Below the pieces are notes generated by a model that saw nothing but the letters and a program-made list of their open reading frames with translations, was not told where the DNA came from and made no database searches. A stretch of DNA of 7,310 nucleotides, taken from positions 1 through 7,310 of the forward strand of contig DRHD01000060.1 in NCBI GenBank assembly GCA_011049795.1, written 5' to 3'. The stretch is from Porticoccus sp. (GTDB lineage Bacteria; Pseudomonadota; Gammaproteobacteria; Pseudomonadales; Porticoccaceae). Below, piece by piece: positions 1-7,033 of the stretch (the stretch's first letter is position 1; the number at the start of each line of letters is the position of its first letter). The position numbers and the translations under genes were made by a program.

Positions 1-839
1 CAGCTCTGCTGCTGGGGCTCGCGCTACCCCCACTGGCACCCTGGTGGATTGTTTTGGTCGGCACCGGTTTTGCGATTGTTATCGCCAAACAACTCTACGG
101 TGGACTGGGGTACAACCCGTTTAATCCTGCCATGGTGGGGTATGTGGTTCTGCTGATTTCCTTCCCCATTCAGATGACGGCTTGGCCTGCGCCTTTACCG
201 CTATATCCTGACGGCTCCAGTGCACCCAGTTTATGGCAGTCATTACAAATGGTACTGCCCTTCTTAAATGCTGAAGGTATCGATGCGTTTACCGCTGCCA
301 CACCACTGGACACCTTCAAGCACAATACGGGTTTACTGGTAGAACAGCTCTACCAGAAAGACCCCCTGTACAGCCGTGCCAATTGGGCCGGTGTCGGTTG
401 GGAATGGGCCAATCTCGGTTTTCTTGCCGGAGGCTGCTTCTTGCTATATCGCAAAGTATTTACCTGGCATGCCCCTGTGGCCATGCTGGGTGCCCTAGTC
501 GTGTGCTCAGCCCTGTTTTACGATGGCGGCAGTTCTTCCAGTCACGGTTCACCCCTGATGCACCTGCTCAGTGGTGCCACCATGCTCGGCGCATTCTTTA
601 TCGTGACCGATCCGGTCACCTCTGCCACGAGTAACCGTGGGCGTCTGATCTATGGCGCATTAATTGGTGTACTGATATTTATTATCCGCACCTGGGGCAG
701 CTACCCGGATGCTGTAGCCTTCGCTGTACTACTGATGAACTTTGCCGCACCCCTTATCGATAATTACACCCTGCCGCGTACCTATGGTCATAAAAAACCA
801 CGCAGGGCTACTGAAAAAGCCACGGAGAAAAAGGACTAG
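1..839 (+). CDS. rnfD: Rnf/Rsx electron transport complex subunit D, 5' end missing
   Basis: Integral membrane subunit of the Rnf complex that carries a covalently bound FMN. The reading frame is open from base 3, so the gene begins before the window; about 278 C-terminal residues remain of a protein usually near 350. The TTG at 54 is an internal codon, not the start. Visible family signatures are [20 protein letters not shown] (about bases 87-146), TPLDTFK, the flavinylation motif SGAT at 570-581 with its Thr codon at 579-581, then [13 protein letters not shown] and [11 protein letters not shown] near the end. Several hydrophobic helices flank these. That the SGAT threonine bonds FMN through phosphate is known for RnfD and NqrB, not shown here. 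The C-terminus is short and basic. The stop (837-839) lies 3 nt before rnfG, which indicates one operon. I am confident of the family and subunit. Confidence 0.97.
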   Translation, partial: ALLLGLALPPLAPWWIVLVGTGFAIVIAKQLYGGLGYNPFNPAMVGYVVLLISFPIQMTAWPAPLPLYPDGSSAPSLWQSLQMVLPFLNAEGIDAFTAATPLDTFKHNTGLLVEQLYQKDPLYSRANWAGVGWEWANLGFLAGGCFLLYRKVFTWHAPVAMLGALVVCSALFYDGGSSSSHGSPLMHLLSGATMLGAFFIVTDPVTSATSNRGRLIYGALIGVLIFIIRTWGSYPDAVAFAVLLMNFAAPLIDNYTLPRTYGHKKPRRATEKATEKKD

Positions 840-842
840 ATT

Positions 843-1592
843 ATGCTGGGCAAATCCATTCGCTTTAACAGTATTGCACTAGGCCTGTTCGCTCTGGTGA
901 CGGCGGCATTGCTTGCCACTACAAACTTGGGCACCAAAGATCGTATCGCCGAAGCCAAGCGTGAAGTTGCCAAGCGGGCACTGCTGGAAATTGTGCCACT
1001 CGAACGGCACAACAATGACTTATTGATAGATACACTGGATATTCCACCTACCTATTGGCCTACCCTGGGTATTGAGAATGGCCAGGTTAATATCGCCAGA
1101 AAGGGTGGTGAGCTGGTAGCCGTGATTATTCCCGCCGTGGCGCCCGATGGTTACACTGGCGATATTCAAATGATTGTAGGGATCAATGTAGATAATCATA
1201 TAAATGGTAATGTAGATGGCACAGTTGCTGGCGTCAGAGTTATCTCTCACCGTGAAACACCGGGGCTTGGTGATAAAATAGACCTCAAGAAGAATGACTG
1301 GATTCTTGGTTTTAACGGAAAATCTCTGACGAACCCTAAACTGGAAGGCTGGAAAGTGAAAAAGGACAAAGGGGCCTTTGATCAATTCACCGGAGCAACT
1401 ATTACCCCTCGCGCGGTGGTACAGCAAGTGTTGAAAACCCTGCAATACTATAAGGAAGATCGGAAGCGTCTCCTTAAAGCGGCAAAACAATCCGCAGTAA
1501 TGTCATCGGAGGCAACCCCGGAACTAACTCCCACTTCAACCCCTGAGTCAGCACCACAACTGATTCCGGCAGAGGCATCGACCAATGACTGA
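843..1592 (+). CDS. rnfG: Rnf/Rsx electron transport complex subunit G (covalent FMN protein)
   Basis: Flavoprotein subunit of Rnf, anchored by one N-terminal membrane helix (about residues 8-26), with the FMN domain expected on the periplasmic side. The ATG at 843 follows an AAGG element at 831-834 with 8-nt spacing and sits 3 nt after the rnfD stop. The family core [10 protein letters not shown] (residues 138-147) and [15 protein letters not shown] (179-193) is intact; Thr186 of TGAT is the expected FMN attachment residue by analogy with RnfG and NqrC. At 249 aa it is longer than the usual 205-220. The excess has two sources: an 8-residue insertion around residues 115-122, bounded by a repeated NVD and a 9-bp DNA repeat, and a tail from about residue 215 rich in Pro, Thr, Ser, Ala and Glu. 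The end overlaps the rnfE start by 8 nt, suggesting translational coupling. Confidence 0.96.
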   Translation: MLGKSIRFNSIALGLFALVTAALLATTNLGTKDRIAEAKREVAKRALLEIVPLERHNNDLLIDTLDIPPTYWPTLGIENGQVNIARKGGELVAVIIPAVAPDGYTGDIQMIVGINVDNHINGNVDGTVAGVRVISHRETPGLGDKIDLKKNDWILGFNGKSLTNPKLEGWKVKKDKGAFDQFTGATITPRAVVQQVLKTLQYYKEDRKRLLKAAKQSAVMSSEATPELTPTSTPESAPQLIPAEASTND

Positions 1593-2298
1593 TATTTCCT
1601 ATCGCGAAATCACTTCCAACGGTCTCTGGAAGAACAATGCCGCTCTGGTTCAACTGCTGGGGCTATGCCCCCTACTGGCGGTTACCGGCTCAGTGGTCAA
1701 TGCACTGGGATTGGGCCTGGCAACCATGCTGGTACTCATTGGCTCTAATGTTGTGGTATCACTGATACGCAAACGGGTTTCAGATGCAGTAAAAATCCCC
1801 GCCTTTGTGATGATTATTGCCACCTTTACCACTTGTACCGAACTACTGATGCAGGCCTTCACCTATGAGCTGTACCTGATTCTGGGTATCTTTATCCCGC
1901 TGATCGTTACCAACTGTGCCATTCTCGGTCGTGCGGAGGCCTTTGCCTGTAAAAATAACGTCGGCGCTGCCGCCCTTGATGGCTTCATGATGGGCGCAGG
2001 CTTTGGCATCGTATTGTTAATGATTGGTGCCATTCGGGAAATTCTTGGCAGTGGCACACTGTTTGACAACATGCACCTCATCTTTGGGCCTGTTGCTGAA
2101 AATTGGACTCTGCACCTTTTCGGTGAAGGTTACGGGTTTCTTATAGCAGTCCTCCCCCCCGGTGCTTTTCTGGTTGCCGGTATGCTGATTGCGCTGAAAA
2201 ATATCATTGATGCTCGTATCGAGCATCACAAAGCGGCCAAACGCGCGCCGGTAATTAAAGGTGCCAAACGGGTTCGTACCACTGGGACTGTCTCCTAA
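1585..2298 (+). CDS. rnfE: Rnf/Rsx electron transport complex subunit E
   Basis: Polytopic membrane subunit of the Rnf complex, homologous to NqrD and paired with RnfA (not in this window). Its 237 aa match the family length of about 230. Two half-membrane motifs carry the cysteines expected to share an iron or iron-sulfur centre with Rnf[11 protein letters not shown] (Cys28) and [13 protein letters not shown] (Cys111). [10 protein letters not shown] precedes the second and [11 protein letters not shown] follows. The metal role is known from Na+-NQR and Rnf structures; here only the residues are seen. The ATG at 1585 lies inside the end of rnfG, after a purine-rich AGAGG at 1571-1575. The C-terminal 30 residues are strongly basic, as expected for a cytoplasmic tail. 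In many gammaproteobacteria nth (endonuclease III) follows rnfE, but not here. Confidence 0.97.
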   Translation: MTDISYREITSNGLWKNNAALVQLLGLCPLLAVTGSVVNALGLGLATMLVLIGSNVVVSLIRKRVSDAVKIPAFVMIIATFTTCTELLMQAFTYELYLILGIFIPLIVTNCAILGRAEAFACKNNVGAAALDGFMMGAGFGIVLLMIGAIREILGSGTLFDNMHLIFGPVAENWTLHLFGEGYGFLIAVLPPGAFLVAGMLIALKNIIDARIEHHKAAKRAPVIKGAKRVRTTGTVS

Positions 2299-2353
2299 CG
2301 ACAACCCCATTAGAATTCATCCCATCTCCACACAAATTAGCCACTGAACTCTC

Positions 2354-2379
2354 GTGCTATATCAACTGGGATATGGCAC
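2354..2379 (+). terminator. Hairpin downstream of rnfE, possible weak transcript end
   Basis: GTGCTATATC (2354-2363) pairs with GATATGGCAC (2370-2379) over 10 positions, including one G-U pair, with a 6-nt loop. No T-tract follows, so it is not a classical intrinsic terminator. It could be a 3'-end stabilising hairpin or a Rho-associated end. It lies 56 nt after the rnfE stop and no other candidate is visible there. Confidence 0.3.
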
Positions 2380-2448
2380 ACAGCAGCGCCTTTCTTAGCG
2401 AGAGATAATTAAATTTCTGGTACTTGTTTACCTGTATTTTCATATGCG

Positions 2449-2477
2449 TTGACGAAGCTAGTCTCAGTCAATAGCAT
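2449..2477 (+). promoter_or_regulatory. Putative sigma70 promoter for the ThDP-enzyme gene
   Basis: TTGACG at 2449-2454 (5 of 6 to the -35 consensus) is separated by exactly 17 nt from TAGCAT at 2472-2477 (4 of 6 to the -10). Transcription would begin near 2484, giving a leader of about 110 nt that contains the whole tandem-repeat block. This is a match to consensus only and was chosen by eye. Confidence 0.5.
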
Positions 2478-2487
2478 GGGTGAATTA

Positions 2488-2558
2488 GTTACTTAGAACT
2501 ATTTGTTATTTTAAGACTATTCGTTACTGTAAAACTTTTCGTTACTTTAAGATTAGGG
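2488..2558 (+). repeat. Four imperfect 17-18 bp tandem repeats in the leader
   Basis: The units begin with GTTA at 2488, 2505, 2523 and 2541, giving periods of 17, 18 and 18 bp. Their consensus is GTTACTTTAAGACTATTC. The first unit is one base shorter, and the fourth diverges in its last bases. They lie just after the predicted promoter and about 40 nt before the GTG start of the downstream gene, so they could be repeated operator sites, an RNA-level element or a slippage-prone array. The units have drifted, so they are not a very recent duplication. Confidence 0.65.
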
Positions 2559-2584
2559 GCTACAGAACTATAGCTATAAACACT

Positions 2585-2590
2585 GAGGGA
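2585..2590 (+). promoter_or_regulatory. Shine-Dalgarno site that fixes the GTG start at 2596
   Basis: GAGGGA lies 5 nt before GTG 2596 and supports that start over later methionine codons. The first conserved domain elements begin within 20 codons, which leaves no room for a later start. Confidence 0.7.
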
Positions 2591-2595
2591 ACCAC

Positions 2596-4332
2596 GTGAA
2601 AAAAACCGGGGCATGGCTAACCCGATACGCATTGGAACGCATTGGAGTGACCCATACCTTTGGCATTCCAGGTTTACACAACACCCCCATTTACGACGAG
2701 CTGGACCAATCGGAACAGATCTCGCCCTGCCTAGTCACCCATGAAGTCTCTGCCGCATTCATGGCCGATGCAGTAAGCCGTACCACAAACACCATTGGCA
2801 CATTGGTTATTGTTCCCGGTGCCGGTATTACCCATGCCGCCAGTGGCATCGGTGAAGCCTTTCTCGATGGGATTCCACTGTTAATTATTGCTGGCGGAAT
2901 TGACCGTAGCTCCGACAACCATTTTCAGGCGCAAGACATCGATCACCATGCCCTGCTCGCACCAATTACCAAAGCCACTTTTCTCGTGGAAAACCACGCT
3001 GATATTGCCCCAACTCTTTTCGAGGCCTACCGTACTGCCCTAGAAGGTGAACCTGGGCCTGTATTTATTGAAATTCCGATCAATGTTCAACTTGCCAACG
3101 ATGAAACCGGGGAGCTGCCCATATTCAACGCGCAGCCAACTACACCAGCGCCGGACATGAAAGCGGTTGAAGCCGCGGTTAGCATGCTGCTTGCCGCCAA
3201 AAACCCGGGTATTTTCGTCGGCTGGGGCGCCAAGGGGGCAAGCGATACCATTCAGGCTCTGGCGACACATTTGGCCACGCCCGTCGCCACGACTCTTCAG
3301 GGACTGAGTGTTTTCCCAGCCAACCACCCATTGCACACGGGGATGGGATTTGGCCCCTCCTCTGTACCCGCAGCCCAAAATGCCTTTCAAGATTGTGACT
3401 GTCTGCTGGCCATTGCCACCCGGTTCTCTGAAATCCCCACAGGCAATTTCAGCATGGTGCCACCTGAAAACCTGATTCATGTGGATATCAATTCAGCCGT
3501 CTTCAATGCCAACTACCCAGCCACTATTACTTTGCAGGGAGATGCACCGGAAATTGCAAAAATCCTACTGGAAAAGATTACTAGTAGACAAACAACACCC
3601 CGTGATAGCGAAGCGCTCACCCAGCAAATTGCGTCCGACAAACACAGCTACCGGACAACCTGGCGCCAACATAAGACTGATCGAGTTAATCCCGCCAATT
3701 TCTTTAATGCCCTCAGGGAAAGACTACCCGATGATGCATTAATCGCCTGTGATAATGGCAACCACACTTACCTGTCTGCGGAATTGTTACCCATACACCG
3801 GGTGGGTGGGTTTATCTCTCCCACTGATTTCAATGCCATGGGCTATTGTGTGCCCGCCGTAAATGCGCTGAAATTATCCCACCCAGATACCGCTGTAGTC
3901 GGGATCATCGGTGATGGCGCCATGTTGATGACTGGCATGGAAGCGCTCACTGCCAGCAAGTACAACCTTGGGGTGATCTATTTTCTGTTTAACGATGGTG
4001 AGCTAGCCCAAATCGCTCAGGCTCAAGAAATCCCCTACAAGCGGAAAACCTGTACCAAACTGGGAGAAGCTGACTGGATTGCTTTTTCACATGCCGTCGG
4101 TTGTGAGTATGTCGCTATAGAGGATGACAGTCAGCTACAGCCAGCGCTAGACACCGCGTTCCGTCTGGCGGCAGACAACAAGCCTGTTGTTGTGGATGTT
4201 CACATTGACTACAGCAAGCACACAGCGTTTATGGACGGGGCAGTAAAAAACAGATACAAACACTTCGATCGCTCCACCAAAGCACGTTATCTAGCCCGTG
4301 CTTTGACTCGGAAAATTATTGGCTCGAAGTAA
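2596..4332 (+). CDS. Thiamine-diphosphate-dependent enzyme, acetolactate synthase-like
   Basis: Cytosolic 578-aa enzyme of the ThDP family with the three-domain order of acetolactate synthase and 2-oxoacid decarboxylases: PYR domain about residues 1-165, central domain about 190-330 and PP domain about 370-540. The PYR domain shows FGIPG (22-26) and Glu50 in THEVSAAFMADA, the glutamate that activates the ThDP aminopyrimidine ring in this family. The PP domain shows the cofactor and metal motif GDG (439-441) with its partner 25 residues on as Asn466-Asp467 instead of the more common Asn-Asn; Asn-Asp also occurs in catabolic AlsS-type enzymes, so it is not a defect. The substrate cannot be read from sequence. 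Biosynthetic IlvB is unlikely because no regulatory small subunit (ilvN/ilvH) follows and the usual residues after the NN motif are absent. A 2-oxoacid decarboxylase, such as the 5-guanidino-2-oxopentanoate type, is an alternative. The gene has its own promoter and stands alone, convergent with the SulP gene. Confidence 0.9.
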   Translation: MKKTGAWLTRYALERIGVTHTFGIPGLHNTPIYDELDQSEQISPCLVTHEVSAAFMADAVSRTTNTIGTLVIVPGAGITHAASGIGEAFLDGIPLLIIAGGIDRSSDNHFQAQDIDHHALLAPITKATFLVENHADIAPTLFEAYRTALEGEPGPVFIEIPINVQLANDETGELPIFNAQPTTPAPDMKAVEAAVSMLLAAKNPGIFVGWGAKGASDTIQALATHLATPVATTLQGLSVFPANHPLHTGMGFGPSSVPAAQNAFQDCDCLLAIATRFSEIPTGNFSMVPPENLIHVDINSAVFNANYPATITLQGDAPEIAKILLEKITSRQTTPRDSEALTQQIASDKHSYRTTWRQHKTDRVNPANFFNALRERLPDDALIACDNGNHTYLSAELLPIHRVGGFISPTDFNAMGYCVPAVNALKLSHPDTAVVGIIGDGAMLMTGMEALTASKYNLGVIYFLFNDGELAQIAQAQEIPYKRKTCTKLGEADWIAFSHAVGCEYVAIEDDSQLQPALDTAFRLAADNKPVVVDVHIDYSKHTAFMDGAVKNRYKHFDRSTKARYLARALTRKIIGSK

Positions 4333-4392
4333 CTGTTACTGGTATTAAACACAGCTGGTATTTTATAATGACAGAAGAGTCGGCGCTAATTC

Positions 4393-5958
4393 TTAATCAA
4401 AAGCATCCGTTGCCACTTTGTAACGCGGGTCTTCATTAATATTGATTTCCACATAGCGCGCAGCATCATCCAGCAACTGTAAACAGTCCTGGCTGAGGTG
4501 GCGAAGGTGTAGTTTCTTGCCCAGCTTTTGATACTTATGGGCCAAGCCATGAAGGGCTTCAATAGCAGAGGAGTCGGACACCCGTGCTTTTTTAAACTCA
4601 ATCACCACATCGTCAGGATCATCATCGGGTGAAAACAATTCTTTAAAGTTGCTCACTGAACCAAAGAATATAGGGCCTTCAAGCTCGTAGACTTTCCAGC
4701 CGTCCTCATCCGTATAAGTCGTAACCGCAATATGTTTGGCATGCTCCCAGGCGAACACCAGCGCTGAGACAATCACACCCACAATCACGGCAATGGCCAA
4801 ATCTGTAAAGACGGTTACCAACGCCACCAAAATGGAAATAAACGCATCGCTTCGCTGCATGGCCCGGAAGATACGGAATGAGGCCCACTCAAACGTACCC
4901 AACACCACCATGAACATCACGCCTACCAACGCAGCCAGTGGAACCATCTCAATCAGATTGGCAACAAACAAAATACAACTCAGCAGTACCAACGCTGCGG
5001 TAATGCCTGACAAGCGTCCACGACCACCGGAATTAATATTGATCATGCTCTGGCCGATCATGGCGCAACCGCCCATACCACCAAAGAAACCATTAACCGT
5101 ATTACCTAACCCCTGGCCGATACACTCACGGTTACCGCTACCACGGGTATTGGTCAGGTCATCGATCAGAGACAGGGTCAGCAACGATTCAATCAAGCCA
5201 ACCAGCGCCAGAATGACCGCATAAGGGCCAATAATTTTTAGGGTCTCTAGGGTAAAAGGCACCATGGGAATAGCAAAGCTTGGCAAGCTACCCTCCAAAC
5301 TTGCTGTTGCCTGCTCTTCAGCGGGCAGCATACCTCGAACAAAATCAATGACAGTGCGGGCATCTAAATCCAAACCATGAACCAGCAATGTCACCACAAT
5401 AATAGCGACTAACGATGCGGGTACCGCCGTGGTCAATTTAGGTAAAAAGTGAATAATGGCCATGGTCAATGCCACAAGGCCCAACATCAAATAAAGCTGA
5501 CTGCCCTGCATCCAGTCCATCGCACCGAGAGCATCCGGAACCTTAAACTGACCGAGCTGAGCCAACAAAATCACAATGGCCAAGCCGTTAACAAAACCCA
5601 ACATCACCGGGTAAGGAACTAGGCGGATAAATTTACCCAGGCGAAATACCCCAAACATCATTTGAAACAGTCCCGCCAACAGTACGGCTGCAAACAGGTA
5701 TTGCACACCGTGACTTGCGACCAACGCGACCACCACTACGGCCATTGCACCCGTGGCACCAGAAATCATACCGGGACGACCACCAAATATAGCGGCAGCC
5801 AACCCCATCATAAAGGCCGCATACAAACCCACCATAGGAGCCACCCCGGCCACAAAAGCAAAGGCCACCGCCTCGGGGACTAACGCCAAAGCAACGGTCA
5901 ATCCTGACAATAAGTCATTCTTTACATTGGATTCTTTGCTGACGATCAGGCTAAACAT
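4393..5958 (-). CDS. SulP/SLC26 family inorganic anion transporter with STAS domain
   Basis: Inner-membrane anion carrier; relatives move sulfate, bicarbonate or dicarboxylates by H+ or Na+ symport or by exchange. From the ATG at 5958 it has 521 aa. The N-terminal transport core has the SulP signature [20 protein letters not shown] (residues 15-34), a Gly-rich [13 protein letters not shown] (59-71), then [14 protein letters not shown] (291-304), a highly conserved stretch in this family. A C-terminal STAS domain starts around residue 422 ([14 protein letters not shown]) and carries the DSSAIEAL element (462-469), which corresponds to the phosphorylatable or nucleotide-contact loop of anti-sigma antagonists. 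The frame extends 12 codons further, to TTG 5994, but neither start has a strong Shine-Dalgarno site; the ATG is preferred because family members begin shortly before this signature. The substrate is undetermined, and no carbonic anhydrase or sulfur gene is adjacent. Confidence 0.95.
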   Translation of the reverse strand: MFSLIVSKESNVKNDLLSGLTVALALVPEAVAFAFVAGVAPMVGLYAAFMMGLAAAIFGGRPGMISGATGAMAVVVVALVASHGVQYLFAAVLLAGLFQMMFGVFRLGKFIRLVPYPVMLGFVNGLAIVILLAQLGQFKVPDALGAMDWMQGSQLYLMLGLVALTMAIIHFLPKLTTAVPASLVAIIVVTLLVHGLDLDARTVIDFVRGMLPAEEQATASLEGSLPSFAIPMVPFTLETLKIIGPYAVILALVGLIESLLTLSLIDDLTNTRGSGNRECIGQGLGNTVNGFFGGMGGCAMIGQSMININSGGRGRLSGITAALVLLSCILFVANLIEMVPLAALVGVMFMVVLGTFEWASFRIFRAMQRSDAFISILVALVTVFTDLAIAVIVGVIVSALVFAWEHAKHIAVTTYTDEDGWKVYELEGPIFFGSVSNFKELFSPDDDPDDVVIEFKKARVSDSSAIEALHGLAHKYQKLGKKLHLRHLSQDCLQLLDDAARYVEININEDPRYKVATDAFD

Positions 5959-6333
5959 GGAGGTTTCCCGGTGAAAAATGGCGCATCTTATCAAAGCGTA
6001 GTCTGAATACTAGCCCAAACCCGGTGATTACGGCCCTATATCCGCTATATGCACATCAAATGGGCAAATACAGGGTAAACGCGTTGGTTCAGTACCTACC
6101 GAGCTTCTTTTAGAACTATGCTCTAAGGTCTTTTTAATGGATGACAGAGAGGTGTGAAGCCAAAGTCGGTGCCCCATTCTGACCCATGAGGAAAAGGCTA
6201 AGTATTAACTATGGCAGGTTTTATCAAATCCTACTTAGCAACACAAAGAGGGCGGCCCTAGATAAAACCACTTGCCTAGGACAACCCCTAAAAAAGAATG
6301 TTTCTAGAGAGCTAAGGGTAAGGAGTCAGACCG
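5959..6333. other. Intergenic region between the SulP gene and the PilZ gene
   Basis: This stretch should hold the SulP promoter (reading leftward) and the end of the PilZ transcript, but I find no convincing -35/-10 pair or U-tract terminator. It contains an inverted repeat at 6217-6269 with a compact palindrome inside. A few short open frames on the + strand are not supported as genes. Nothing else is recognisable. Confidence 0.6.
6217..6269. repeat. 9-bp inverted repeat enclosing a GC-rich palindrome
   Basis: GGTTTTATC (6217-6225) and GATAAAACC (6261-6269) are perfect inverted copies with 35 nt between them. Near the right arm, AGGGCGGCCCT (6249-6259) is a palindrome around a central G. 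This could be a protein-binding site, a weak RNA fold or chance; there is no T-run directly after it on either strand. Confidence 0.35.
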
Positions 6334-6720
6334 CTAAGTATCCGTGTCGAGCTTACGTATAATACGCCCGCTGATTTCATAAAAAGATACTCTACGCCTT
6401 CTGCAACGAAGAACCTCCACAAGCACCTGTAATCGATTACCCACTTTTGAAGATAGCTCGACGACAATGAAGTTATCTTTAACAGGTTCAGTATGCATAA
6501 TCGACACCCCTGCAGCAGAGAGATTTCGGGTCACCGCTACAAAGGGCTCACCCGTTGGCTTGGCCGCACTATCTACAGGAATAACTGAAACCTCTCTTGT
6601 TAGTGCAACGCGCTTTGTCGCACGCTGGTAACCAATATCACTGCCTGCATCAATGCCTTTCGAGTATAGAACAAGGCCTTCACTGGGTGCCTCGAGCGTA
6701 CTTTGATCAAACTCAATCAC
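6334..6720 (-). CDS. PilZ domain protein, predicted cyclic-di-GMP receptor
   Basis: Small cytoplasmic protein (128 aa) consisting of about 30 variable N-terminal residues and one PilZ domain. The two ligand-binding motifs of PilZ are present: RxxxR as RATKR (Arg33 and Arg37) and (D/N)xSxxG as NLSAAG (Asn66, Ser68, Gly71), with the usual spacing of about 30 residues and a following beta-rich segment that ends in RRRRVSFYEISGRII. In the family these bind a cyclic-di-GMP dimer and change contacts with a partner, typically in motility, pili or exopolysaccharide control. No partner is adjacent, so the output is unknown. The start is GTG 6720, with GGTAGG 7 nt upstream on the same strand, and no other early start codon exists. 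It appears monocistronic. Confidence 0.87.
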   Translation of the reverse strand: MIEFDQSTLEAPSEGLVLYSKGIDAGSDIGYQRATKRVALTREVSVIPVDSAAKPTGEPFVAVTRNLSAAGVSIMHTEPVKDNFIVVELSSKVGNRLQVLVEVLRCRRRRVSFYEISGRIIRKLDTDT

Positions 6721-6786
6721 CCGCTTACCTACCTTTTCAATTTAATGGACTGATACATTAATGGATACCCAGCACCTTGGAGCCAA

Positions 6787-6882
6787 ATGACACAGGCTAT
6801 TTTCCAAGAGGGCAGATTACAAATCATCAAAGTGCCGGTTGGACAGCCGGCATACCTGTTAAATTATCGGCAACATTATTGA
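6787..6882 (+). CDS. Possible small ORF, 31 codons, function unknown
   Basis: The ATG at 6787 is preceded by GGAG (6779-6782) at 4-nt spacing, a respectable ribosome site for so short a frame. The product starts MTQAIFQEGRLQIIK and ends LLNYRQHY; it has no membrane segment or motif I recognise. The hairpin at 6833-6852 lies inside it. It may be a genuine small protein, a leftover fragment of a larger gene, or chance. The Shine-Dalgarno match is the only support. Confidence 0.18.
   Translation: MTQAIFQEGRLQIIKVPVGQPAYLLNYRQHY
6833..6852. repeat. Short strong hairpin
   Basis: TGCCGGTT (6833-6840) pairs with AGCCGGCA (6845-6852), 8 pairs with one G-U, around the loop GGAC. No T-tract follows on the + strand (TACCTGTT), and only a loose T-rich run follows on the - strand, so a terminator role is not supported. 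It is a possible REP-like palindrome, but no second copy is in the window. Confidence 0.45.
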
Positions 6883-6949
6883 AAACCTAAAGCTTAATTT
6901 TGGCTGCTGAAGAATACGGAACGTGCTCTTATTGTTTGGTGGCAGACTA

Positions 6950-7013
6950 GCGCACAATATAGAAGCCTCTACTTCAATATATGCGCGGCATAGGCTACTT
7001 TAAAGGCAGTTTC
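6950..7013. repeat. Left arm of a perfect 64-bp inverted repeat
   Basis: All 64 bases are the exact reverse complement of 7247-7310. The inner boundary is abrupt: 7014 onward has no similarity to the sequence before 7247. The outer 37 bp (6950-6986) is itself an imperfect palindrome, with GCGCA and GAAG pairing with CTTC and TGCGC. On the - strand this arm encodes ETAFKVAYAAHILK and a stop, the same C-terminus as the ORF that ends in the right arm. The extra frame upstream on the - strand is only three codons long (ATG 7022-7020), preceded directly by a stop, so here the coding sequence is a detached copy. Confidence 0.95.
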
Positions 7014-7033
7014 AATTTGCATTTACCAAACTG

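Larger units (their letters stand above)
2299..2595. other. Intergenic region between rnfE and the ThDP-enzyme gene
   Basis: This 297-bp AT-rich stretch has no coding region I can support. It holds, in order, a hairpin (2354-2379) nested in a short CTCTCG/CGAGAG pair (2349-2354 and 2399-2404), a sigma70-like promoter (2449-2477), four imperfect tandem repeats (2488-2558), a 10-bp palindrome TATAGCTATA (2569-2578) and a Shine-Dalgarno site (2585-2590). It probably ends the rnf transcription unit and controls the downstream gene separately. Confidence 0.7.
6721..7033. other. Non-coding or weakly coding stretch upstream of the PilZ gene, running into the left repeat arm
   Basis: This region holds the presumed PilZ promoter (reading leftward, not identified), a possible 31-codon ORF, an 8-bp-stem hairpin at 6833-6852 and the left arm of the long inverted repeat from 6950. 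No RNA gene or insertion-sequence protein is recognisable. Confidence 0.5.

Noticed and set aside
4328..4340. AGTAACTGTTACT palindrome at the end of the ThDP gene, as a terminator
   Set aside because: The arms have a 1-nt centre, so no RNA hairpin is possible beyond a couple of pairs, and no T-tract follows.
4736..5224. A long open frame on the + strand inside the SulP gene
   Set aside because: It is antisense to strongly conserved SulP coding sequence and has Thr/Pro/Ile-rich shadow composition with no start signal.
5959..5994. Twelve-codon N-terminal extension of the SulP protein to TTG 5994
   Set aside because: TTG is a rare start, no Shine-Dalgarno site precedes it, and the extra residues do not resemble SulP N-termini; ATG 5958 is preferred.
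6107..6136. TTAGA/TCTAA hairpin followed by a T-run, terminator-like on the + strand
   Set aside because: The stem is only 5 strong pairs, and no + strand gene lies upstream that it could terminate.
6211..6261. A 16-codon + strand frame beginning MAGFIKSYLATQ
   Set aside because: It is too short, the purine-rich stretch GAGGAAAAGG is too far upstream, and it coincides with the inverted repeat at 6217-6269, so coding cannot be argued.
6321..6332. GGAGTCAGACC, which resembles the GGGTCAGACCCC palindromes seen near REP-associated transposases
   Set aside because: Only a partial match, a single copy and no transposase nearby; it is not enough to call a REP element.
6186..6362. A 58-codon + strand frame (starts MRKRLSINYG) overlapping the end of the PilZ gene
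   Set aside because: It runs antisense into a well-supported gene, has no Shine-Dalgarno site and an Arg/Lys-heavy random-looking composition. Chance is the simpler explanation, although a remnant cannot be excluded.
6838..6844. GTTGGAC matches the integron attC core GTTRRRY
   Set aside because: No matching RYYYAAC partner lies at a suitable distance, and a degenerate 7-mer is expected by chance. There is no integron evidence.
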